A DNA stretch of 64,000 nucleotides from Acanthornis magna (Eukaryota > Chordata > Aves > Passeriformes > Acanthizidae): contig JAWUZG010000071.1 of the NCBI GenBank assembly GCA_036785705.1, positions 558,001-622,000 on the forward strand, read 5' to 3'. Below are positions 54,401 to 64,000 of the stretch, piece by piece. The translations under genes and the position numbers were made by a program. The first letter of the stretch is position 1; the number at the start of each line of letters is the position of its first letter. The notes under the pieces are model-generated. The model worked only from the letters and a program-made list of their open reading frames with translations. It ran no database searches and was not told the origin of the DNA.

Positions 54401-56100
54401 GACTTGTTAAAAATAAGCTTGGACTTAATAAAAGACATTTTATGTCCAAATCCCTAATTAAACTGCTGTAGCCAATTTAGCAAAACTTCAAACTCTTTCT
54501 GCCTTGCCTTCTTTTACCACTGTATCACATTCCCCCATAAAAGGAAAATCTCTGTTGATAATGTTTGATATTCTTTAGCCTACTGGAGCCAAGCATAACT
54601 AAATCATATTTTCATTATATTTCACATTATGCTTACTAATATTTTTACTATGTGACTAAGTTTCACTAGAAAAACAGTGTACTCAGCAACAGAAGTAGAA
54701 TGGAAAAGAGTAAATTAAAAAGCTTGTTTCAATAGTGTAATTTATGGACTTTAATAATGTAAATCTTAGACTGACACACTCTTTCTGGTTTCTCAGAAGA
54801 GCACCTATGGATGTCTGCTGCTGCACAAAATGATAATATTTGCGTAGGTTTCTTCAACTCTGGCCATAGTATAAATATTTCAATAAATATTCATTTTAAA
54901 TAGATTTACAGATTTTGTGTCTTGTTTCCATGACCTTCCCAATTCAGTCACACTTTTGTCTCCTCTTTACATAAATGCCTTGGGTCATTTGTCTATTTTA
55001 ATCTGCATGGAATAATTCTATCTCAGTATACTCGGAGACAGATGAAAATTTTGAGAAAGTGATCTATAAATCCCCTGTGGAACCAACAGGGAGGTATCAG
55101 GGTACCAAAAATATTTCTGCTTACTTCTGTTACAACAAGATACTTTGAAAACCCAATCCTTTTTAGGCCTTTATTCCTCAGAGAATTTAAAGAAAAGTGA
55201 GAATATTTAGGCTTGTAATGTGGGCATTTCAGTTGAACAGGCTAAATACAAGAGGTGCTCAGCAGTGAGTCAATTGAATTATGAACTGGGCAAGCGTTTG
55301 TTGGTACAAGCAAATGGTATTTTGGTCCTTGTTCTGACACCATCACTGAGTATCTATCTCACTCTGAAAAGCTCATGTGCTTTCTTCATTGGTTCCTTTT
55401 CTAATTATTTTCTGTCTTGTAATTTTTTTTTTAAATTTAAACCTCATCATTATTGGGACTGTCACATTCTAGCATATTGTGAAGTACCTCACATAAAACT
55501 GTCCTAGTCCCCAAACAAGATCAGCACCATTCCTGCAGTACTGTATGTAAACATCTAGGAATTCTCCAAATTAAAGTTAAGGGTTCCAAAATTATTAAAA
55601 ATTGTTTTACATATCAGTCAGTCTGAACTAGTATTTTCTTGGGAAATTCCAAAAGATATTTGTTATATTAGAGCACAGTATCCACCCACCAACTGTCAAC
55701 TGTTAAAATAAAAGTCCCTTCTTCATGACAGAGTACTCAACAGAAGAGTCTCTGAGGCTTTTGCTGGGTAAGAGGAGGAACCAAGAAAGGACACACACAT
55801 AAACACGGTGCTAAATTTTGGACATGGGATAATTCATCATCCTAAAGTTATACTTGCTCGCAGAATTGGCAGGGTCACCATTTTAAGAAGAGACAGCATC
55901 TCAGCTGGAAAACAGCCATGGAATTCTGATACCCAAACTGATGATTCAAGCGGTAATTGAAGTAAAAATATGTATTCCCAGCCCTTTGTCAAGAAGCTTG
56001 TGCTGTTCCAAGTGTCATACTGAATATGTGGCAGATGTACAGAAGACAGGAAAAATCTTGAGATTTTCCTGTGTTTGATGGCATTTTCAGAGAATTCTAA

Positions 56101-56144
56101 CAAAAAAACCCAAAGAAACAAAAAAAAAATTTTAAAAAAACCCC

Positions 56145-56175
<31 letters not shown>

Positions 56176-56265
56176 CAAAACAAAACAAAACAAAACAAAA
56201 CAAAACAAAAAAACCCAAAACAAACAACAACAAAAAAAACCCCTAAAAAATAAACAAAAAAAATT
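56101..56265 (+). repeat. A/C-rich tract containing (CAAAA)12
   Basis: The core at 56151-56210 is 12 uninterrupted copies of CAAAA. It is flanked by A-rich sequence with short CCC/CCCC runs on both sides. The frames through it (lysine/asparagine/glutamine/threonine-rich on one strand, phenylalanine/valine/leucine-rich on the other) come from composition only. Confidence 0.95.
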
Positions 56266-59200
56266 TCTGGTGTAAAAATGGGGTGCTAGCTTAGCATGAC
56301 AGTTAAGCTGTATAAAGTAACACAGTGCTTGTGTCAGTAGATTTAATGAAAGCCTACCACATGTTACAATTGGAATGAAAAAATCAGCTAGCTTTATTAA
56401 AAAAATTGTGCACCTCAGAAGTAATGATTAGTCTAAATTCAGATTTATTCTCATCTCTGGGCTCCCTTCAATTTTCCAGAAGACAAGTAAAGTGGCTCTG
56501 ACACCAGACCTGTCACTTTCACCAAAATGAGTTGCTACAGACAGACAAAGAAGAAATCTTTACTGATACTGATCCCACCAGTAATTTTATTAACCAATCA
56601 GTCCCATGAGAGCAGGATACTCATTCAAATTGAGTGGAATAGAATTGCTTATGCCTAAGAGAAGGCAAAAACTTGTAGAGCCATTTTCATTCTTTTACTT
56701 AAAGTCATTGCATTATCTTAAAAGAGACATTTCACACAGCAGGACTCTGAGATGTTCATTGTGAATCATGACAGACAGCATAGCTTCCCATTTTGCAAGA
56801 CAGTTTCAAAAACCTAGAAGGCATCATATTCAAAACTGGGTATTCTGCTTGTTGGTACAAAATCTCAGCTCTCTGGGACTCCTGAGCAACAGGGTCCCTG
56901 GTACATGTTTGGATGTTCAGGTGTTGGAAGTAAGTTTGACATATGGGAAATGCAAATGCTTCCCAGCACATCAGCAGCAGAGGCACATGATATAAATCTT
57001 GGGTTTAAATGTCTCACCTTAGCCCCAGTACTCATATTCTCTACTGCAGGAAACACTTCAGCAGCAGAGACTGTGACCAGTTTGACATCTGTCCAAAATT
57101 TGCTGTGCTGATAATGTTTTATTACATTTTAGAGAACTCCCATCAAGGTTCCTGCTACAGAACGGCTCAGGACAGGTGGACACCAGACTGGAATAATGCA
57201 CTACTATAATTTTTTTGTATATATTGGATCCTATATGATGGCTATTATATTTTAATTTCTATTATTATTTTACAGGTATTTCAAACATAAATTTTGTCAT
57301 CACAACTGTCTTACTTATTGTTTAATTGAAATAAAAATGCCTTACATATTTTTCCATCTTGGAAGAAAGTCTTCCCCCATGTTCCCTAAAATTTGCACAT
57401 TTATACAGAATTTACTACTCACAGTGGAATTGTAGTTTAAAGGATTGGTGAGCTCACTATGACCAAACTCTTGTCTCTGTAAAACAAAAAAACAGTGACT
57501 TAAATGCCAGTACATTGATCTTATAGACTAGATTAGAAACTTCTTTTTTACCTTTCATTTACCACCGTACAAGGAAAAAATGCATGTTATAAATCATTAT
57601 AACATTCAGACACTAATAAAATTGATTTTCTAAATCACACACTCTCCTTAATAGTTTTGGTAAAATCTAATAATTTGTTTACCAATGCTATTTTTAGTGT
57701 TAATACAATTCATTACCTGTTGGAGGAAAGAATTATATGTAAAAAACTTGTACTAGCTAATAGCTCTGATTAGAAGCCTATGTGGTCTACTGATTTTTTT
57801 TTTTAATAAATACTCCTTTCAATTCCTAAAATTGCGGGAATCATACTCTCTTTTGGTGACCACTGTTCACTAGATGAGAAAGAGAAAAATTAGGTACAAT
57901 GGTTTCAGCATCTTAGGGGTATATTGTTAGGAGGCAAAAGTTATTCTATGTCATTTCATATTGAAACACACACTGTGAATACTTTTTATGCATGTTTGGA
58001 AAAGATCATGGTCTGGGTTTGTATCACAGCACATCTACCTGTGATATGGCTCCTCATTTGTGTGTGATCTGGGTAGAGGATTTGCATTGTGAAGAAATGT
58101 TTGAGTCTGAATGCTGTTCTTTAGCATTTTTTTATTTGTATGACAAATCGAAACCCACCCCTTATTCATATAATTTGTGGGTTTTCTTTGTAGTGCTTTG
58201 TGGTAGAACTTTATTCTTAGAGGGTAGAATGGAAAAATAAAAGTCTTAAAACCAGAAAGGTTAAAACATGTATCCAGTGTTCTACTGACAGCTACAACTT
58301 TAAATATTTACCTCCAGTTGCACTACTTATAAAATTAAGCATTGTTATCACATTCTTTAGGTTTTCAAGTTTAGTTATATACTACTGCAAGGCTGTAGAA
58401 ATATGCCCTTTCCCACCTCTTTCCCTTCAAAATTAATTTAGGAAACTCAGGTATATTATTAAACATTCATTCTTATTCTTGGTTTTTTGTGATATTTTAT
58501 TTATTTTCATGTTCTTGGATTAAGATTTTTCTCAGTTTCATAAGCAGATATTTAGCCATATACTTTAGACATATAATTAAATTTGGACTCTGAGGGTTTT
58601 ACTGGAAACAGTAGAAGCATTCTATTATATTGCTTTTGGTTTGGGCATGTGTTGCTATTCCTGAATCACTGCTATACATACCTGGAGATTCAGACAGATA
58701 ACTTTGGTTTTCAGGCATGAAACCTACACAACATTTTTGACTGTGAGGCCAGAATTCACACAAGCAGCAACAAAGAAGACAACTTTTCTATGTATTTAAA
58801 TTCAAACATGATTCTGAAAAATTTGTTGCATGAACAACATAATGTTATCTCCAGTCATATGTCAAAAATATATCTGAACTCTTACAGTTTTTATCTCTTT
58901 TATTGTATGAACCTAATTCTTAGAAAGGCTTCCTAAATGGAGATCTGGCTAGTATTTTGGGCTGCTACATACAAAAGGCTTCATTCTTGTTAGCTGTTGA
59001 ATGACAGCCTAGTGATCAAGCCTGAGATTTGCCTCCTTTATTTTTTTTTAATCTAAATAAGTTAATGTAGTTTTATACTCATAGATCACAAGGGTGTTCT
59101 TTGCATGGGTATCTTACAAGAAAAATAGAGTGGCAACTCTTAAAATGTCAATGAAGTGTTCTCGTAGTCAAACAAATTTCTCTTCATGAGTATGTGCATT

Positions 59201-61799
59201 TATGATTTAATAGAAGGCCAATTTTTAATTCTAAGGAGGAAAAAAAAATCCCTTTTGTGCTAGTTATAACATGACAATAGTTCTGAAAATTTATAAAGGA
59301 CTGAACTGGCTACATTTTATTCCTCTATTAGACATACTACGTCAAGGGTGAAGCAACCACCATAGCTCTGTGTAGACCAACCTTCCTCCTTGTTTGCAAT
59401 GTATGCACCAATCTGGACTTACGTGATGGAAGATTTTGTCAGGGAGATACAATCTCCCTGGTTTTCCTCCAGAAGACCAGGATACCATGAGGAGCTAGTG
59501 ACAAAACTTCAACATATCTTCTCACTGTCAGTGCCAGCTCCACCCTGAAATATAATCTGAGCCTTGGCAGAATGTAATTGATCATATTTGCATTTACACA
59601 TGCACATGGATTTACTAACATAAATAGAACATTGCGGTCTATAGGAACAAATAAGTCTTCATTGTTATCCCATGTGTATCTCTCCTCAAGAAAAATGGTT
59701 AAAATTTCTTTCATGCAATGGATTTCTTTGCACTCATATCCAGATGAGTATACCTGGAAAACAGAATCCAGCAATGACAATGTGACTTGTAATGAACTTT
59801 CAAGAAGCGGAAGCAGAAGAATAAATGAAACCTAATACTATGAAAAGTTTGAAAAATTAGATGGATGTATGTCAGGAGATTCTGAAAGTTGAATATGAAA
59901 TCTTGTTTTTGCAATTGATGTGTTTTAGTTAATGCATAGGCTTGACTGTGTTTTAAGTTATCTGAACATGGTTTTGTTTTTCTCAGTTATGCTATTACTG
60001 CTACTAATTTGGGCAGAGGTTGAACCTGTGACACATTATGCAGGAATGAAGGCGTGGTACCATGCCAAGCAGAGCTTTTAATTAAAAACTGCCTACATCA
60101 GTTTTCTGCAACTGTGGCAAAAGAATGAAAATGAGAGACAAAAAGTGGTGTTTTTAAATAAAACAAGTGGTAGAAAAAGATGAAAATATTATGGAAATAT
60201 CTTTTCAAGGCAAATACTGAACTACCAGATTGTTGACCCTTGGGTTCAACAATTGAGCAATATTAGGTTCAACAACATGTAGAGTGATATAATGTTATAG
60301 GGGCCTCACCCTATTGAAATCAACAGGGAGAATTTCAAAGAATTTTGAGAGCTTTGGATATGATCCAAAAAGTAAACTGATACTCTTGGGGGAGAGCTTT
60401 TGCATACCACTTTTGGATTGTCATTTGCACTGTTATTGAATATGTTGTTCACCTGAATATTAATGTATAAAACTGGTAGGGATTTTTTAGCAACCAGAAA
60501 TTATATTTCATTCTAGTAATTATTACAGAAATACTGTCCTTTTGATAAGAACATGGGTGTTTATTCCCTATAAATATTTAATAACATCTAATCATGTAAC
60601 TTTTAGTTGATTAAACAGCTTTTGTCAAGTACATCTAGAAAGCAAAAAGTAACTGTAGCTCTTGTTTGTGTTTGCAGAGTTATTTGCATTTAAAATGACT
60701 TTTTAATTGTTTGTTATTTTAGTCTTAAAGTCTACAAATAGAAGACAATATAGTCTGAGATTCTGTTCTTTCATCTGTAATGACAGAGATCATACTGAGG
60801 ACTGTTTTGTTATTGAACTTGTGTTCTTGTTTTGCAAGGACGGTAATATTATACTTGGGCCAGTAAGGGAAGAGTTTTGCTGACCAAAGGTCTCAGATTT
60901 GTTTTCTTCAGAAGAAGAATGTTCTTGAAAACATTTTTATCCTCTCATTATGCTCACTATAAATCACCCAACTGCAGTTCTTTAAGTTTAAAATCTGACA
61001 AGTTGAGACTTTGAAGCTGTCACCAAACTATTTCTCCACTGGACTCTTACTCCTGATGGTTCAGAGTGCTAGTCTCTGTACAGGAGCAGTCAAGCTTTCT
61101 GTGCTGATGAAAATTACATTACTTCATGAAAACTGAAGTATTGCCCTGCTCTGCTTCCTTGGTGTTAGCCCCATGGACTCAGCTGACAATCTCTCCGGAG
61201 CTTCTGGAGGCATATCTTGAATCCTTCCCACAAGATCATGCAGGTACATCCCATGAGGTGAAAGAAGTGAAACACCCTTCCAAATAGCTGCAAACCCAGC
61301 AGAGAGAGAGCAGAGAAATCAAGACCCAACAGCAAATACCAGTTTCTCTGGTGTCTCTGGATACCAATCAGCATGAGAACTTGTTCTGCAAGACTTAAAG
61401 AAAAATTAGGCAATTGGGGTATTGGTGCCCATATTTCTTCCATGCCATACCAGGGCATAATCAATGGGTTGGGTTTCAGAGCTACAGTATAAAGCATGAG
61501 GGATTTCTATTCAGAGTGTATGTTTCCTTCACTAAACACTCCCCCTCAAGGACAGCGAAGTTGTCAATCTTGTCTTGTGACTGACACTGTGTCAGTGGTT
61601 TCATTAATTAGACAGAAAACCTAGCTACAAAAGCCAGCCCTCTAACATCAGTGCGGCTTCTAGGTTTAGGTAAGCTTTGAAAATAGATATCGCATAAAGA
61701 AATCCTTTACTTTCCAAACTACTAGGAGAGAGCAATACCACTGGTTAGTATTTGAAGAAGTCATTTGGTATAGAAAAACATAAGTTTTATATTATTTAA
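56266..61799. other. Gene-free sequence
   Basis: No gene is supported. Short frames at 56756-57209 occur on both strands and at 59439-59780 on the minus strand. None has a recognisable motif. Confidence 0.5.
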
Positions 61800-62189
61800 T
61801 AATTTATAATTTATTTATAATAATTATTTAAATAATTATTGTTTCCATGGAAAACAATAAAAGATATTTGCATTTTCACTTCACTTACAATCAAGACTAG
61901 CAACTATTATTTATCCATAGTTTTGTGTCCTGTATATACCAAGTCTTTTTCACACATTACAAACCCAAAATAGTTGCAGAATATTAAATCTCTAACTTTC
62001 TTGTTTTCTTTTCTAGTTTAGTCTTTTAATGATAAGAGGTGGCTTTTTATGTGTAACTGAAATATTTTCCTATAAGGCTTGTGTTTTGTATGGCTTGGAA
62101 CATAGTTGTGAATATTAAAATGATTAGCGAAATATCATAAAAGCCTAATTTGTGGGGGGTTTAAAACATATTTTAGTACACAAAGACTA
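61800..62189. other. AT-rich stretch before CR1
   Basis: Very AT-rich DNA containing the double palindrome at 61819-61860. No gene is seen. Confidence 0.5.
61819..61860. repeat. Two overlapping AT-rich palindromes
   Basis: 61819-61840 is a perfect 22-bp palindrome (arm AATAATTATTT and its complement). 61836-61860 is a second, nearly perfect one centred on CCATGG (arms TTATTGTTTCCA and TGGAAAACAATAA, with one extra base). They share the bases TTATT. Confidence 0.9.
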
Positions 62190-62550
62190 AAATAACAGGG
62201 AGAACTTCTAGCAACCTTACGCTGTCTAAAGGGGGCCTACAAGAAGTCTGGAGAGTGACTTTTCTCCAGGGCATGTTTTGATAGGACAAAGGGGAATGGA
62301 CTTAAGCTGTGAGAGGACAGGTTGGGGTTAGATATTAGGAAGAAATTCTTTACTATAAGGGTGGTGAGGCACTGGAATAGATTGTCCAGAGAGGCTGTGG
62401 ACTCACCATTCCTGGGAGTGTTCAAGGCCTGGCTGGATGGGGCTGTGAGTAACTCACTCTAGTGGAAAGTGTCCCTGCCCACAGCAGTGGGGTTGGAATT
62501 AGGTGATCTTTAAGGTCCCTTCAAATCTAAACTGTTCTATGTTTCTACTA
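62190..62550 (+). mobile_element. CR1 LINE, sense 3' end copy
   Basis: The best-preserved CR1 copy in the window, in plus orientation. Landmarks in order are GGCCTACAAGAAGTCTGGAG, GATATTAGGAAGAAATTCTT, GGTGGTGAGGCACTGGAATA, CCTGGGAGTGTTCAAGGCCT, CTAGTGGAAAGTGTCCCTGC and GGTGATCTTTAAGGTCCC, ending in CTGTTCTATGTTTCTAC, a decayed form of the 8-bp tail. It is about 360 bp, truncated at the 5' end, and carries only the end of the element with no reverse-transcriptase region. A short minus-strand frame inside it is an antisense shadow. Confidence 0.95.
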
Positions 62551-64000
62551 TTCATGTTTTTCATATTTATAAAATATTCGTCAAATAGTTTTTTAAAAGA
62601 ACACATCTTTGGTTTTAATTATAAAACACAAAACATTTTAAAAGTCAAAAAATCTAAATCTGCTAAATGTGTGATTGACATATTTTCATAGCTCTACAAA
62701 TCACTACATACTCAATAGTTAAAATGTATCAGCAGTAACCCAAAAAATTTCACTGGTAGCTCATCCATGTTATTCCGAATTTTCTTCTCCCTGCTTTCTG
62801 TATATTTATCAATATACTTGAGCATATATGTCACACCATGTGGATGGTCAAATAAGATATTCACATGTGGTATTATCTGAATTTATGTTTTGATGCTTGT
62901 TTTGTTGCTTAAATATATTAAATATTAGAAAAATAGTTACCGACAAATGGGTGAGAGATTTGAAAACAGGTGTTCCTATACAACTGTTTAATCAATAAAC
63001 ACTGGCATAACCTTGAAAGAAAAATTTGACTGAAATTAGTCTCAGCTGATGGATAAGAAAGGAGGCTTTCAGGAAGCCACAGAAATATTTAACATGGAGG
63101 GTAGTCCCAGAAATTATTTGAAAATTAAGTGGATGAAATGCTATTCTGAGAAGAGAAATATTTTTTCCTGGCTGCTGCTGTACTGATGTCAGTCATGAGA
63201 CTGACGAAGCAACTGCTCTCCCTGTGATTAACCAGCACTGAACACACACTTGACACATCCGAGATTTGTATCTGCTCAGGGGAGGATGGGGGTAATGTGA
63301 GCCTTATGTTCTCACTCTGACTGTGGCTGGCTATTGGCAAGCGCTGATCCTTGCAGGATCTCAAGCTGACATGCTTCATACTATTAATCTGATTCATCTG
63401 TGTTTGCCTTTCATATACACTCAAATGTATCCTGAGGAAGAAGGGCATGTTTCTTAGAAAAGCAGAATATACTAGCCTGAGGGATGATCTATTTTGATAG
63501 AGATGCCTTTATTTGCCATACCAAAGAAGAAAATTATTTACTCTATCAAGCCAAAAATAGTTTGCATTTCCAGCCTTTCCCAGTAAAATATTATGTTTAA
63601 TGCTCTCACTACCTTTGAAAGCATGGTCAATAAAGCTGCTTCTCGACAAGTTCTTGATTCTTAAAGCTGTTTTTCTGTGGCCAGGATCTGCAAAATAAGA
63701 TAATAAATGTGTTAATAATAAAGTCCTGATGTATAATTCTTGAAATAAATGTACATATTTCAAATGGTTTGAAGTGAATCAATTAACGTTAATTTTTAAT
63801 AGTGGTTTGAGCTCCTACACCCCAAGACCCCTTAGTTTATCATTGAAATTCAGGTACAGAAACCAGTTTCTTCTGCAAGTTGCTCAACTCCTGCTAGATG
63901 TAGAGTAATGCAGAATCCAAGGTACCTGAAGGAGCTGATCCCAAAAAGACAGAGTGAGGGAGATGAAGAGGTCCATGAGCTCCTTAAGATCTAAAGGTCC
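62551..64000. other. Gene-free sequence to the window end
   Basis: No gene is supported. Two minus-strand frames, 63125-63448 and 63509-63763, have no recognisable motif. Confidence 0.5.

Larger units (their letters stand above)
44871..56100. other. Gene-free sequence
   Basis: No gene is supported over 11 kb. The longest frame, 143 residues at 49825-50256 on the plus strand, has no recognisable motif. Overlapping frames at 53144-53585 occur on both strands. A perfect palindrome (45669-45690), an LTR-like patch (46640-46980) and an A/C tract (48350-48400) are noted elsewhere. Confidence 0.5.

Noticed and set aside
56075..56275. K/N/Q/T-rich plus-strand frame and F/V/L-rich minus-strand frame
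   Set aside because: Translation of the CAAAA array and its A/C-rich flanks.
61165..61497. 110-residue hydrophobic minus-strand frame
   Set aside because: No recognisable family. The length can occur by chance, and no poly(A) signal or splice context was evident.
63970..64000. Window-end sequence resembling a CR1 3' end (CTTAAGATCTAAAGGTCC)
   Set aside because: Too short, cut by the window edge, and preceded by no CR1 landmarks.

Overview
The window looks like AT-rich nuclear DNA from a bird, most likely a passerine. The bird assignment rests on CR1 LINE copies, whose 3' ends carry the typical 8-bp ATTCTATG-type tail (here also as its complement, CATAGAAT). The passerine assignment rests mainly on one element near 30.1-30.2 kb: an antisense tRNA-Ile-like body joined to a CR1-type 3' tail, which is the architecture I recall for the passerine SINE TguSINE1. 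No bacterial, viral or organellar gene layout is present. No protein-coding gene, rRNA, functional tRNA or CRISPR array could be established.

Layout. 0-17 kb is gene-free, AT-rich sequence with homopolymer and A/C-rich tracts and a perfect 2 x 52-bp tandem duplication at 11.6 kb. 17.3-19.4 kb is a small CR1 cluster: two antisense 3'-end copies and a decayed piece of the reverse-transcriptase ORF. 19.4-30 kb holds an unassigned coding-like frame on the minus strand (24.1-24.3 kb), a 200-bp G/T-rich low-complexity block (25.6-25.8 kb) and a probable solo ERVL-type LTR (26.2-26.6 kb). 30-40.4 kb holds the SINE, a pure 27-unit GGAGA array (38.9-39.0 kb) and a roughly 400-bp antisense CR1. 40.4-56 kb is mostly featureless, with one coding-like or retrocopy-like segment (44.55-44.86 kb), a perfect 22-bp palindrome at 45.67 kb and a possible LTR-like segment near 46.7 kb. 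56-64 kb has a CAAAA array, an AT-rich double palindrome (61.8 kb) and the best-preserved CR1 (62.2-62.55 kb, plus strand).

No set of genes works together here. The window reads as an intergenic desert or part of a very large intron, and the sequence alone cannot separate these. Most open frames are short and antisense-overlapping, or come from simple repeats. I did not find a convincing undescribed biological system. The points most worth a second look are the two coding-like segments, the recent 52-bp duplication, the long polypurine array, the SINE and the palindromes. Repeat family names come from recalled consensus sequences, not a database search.
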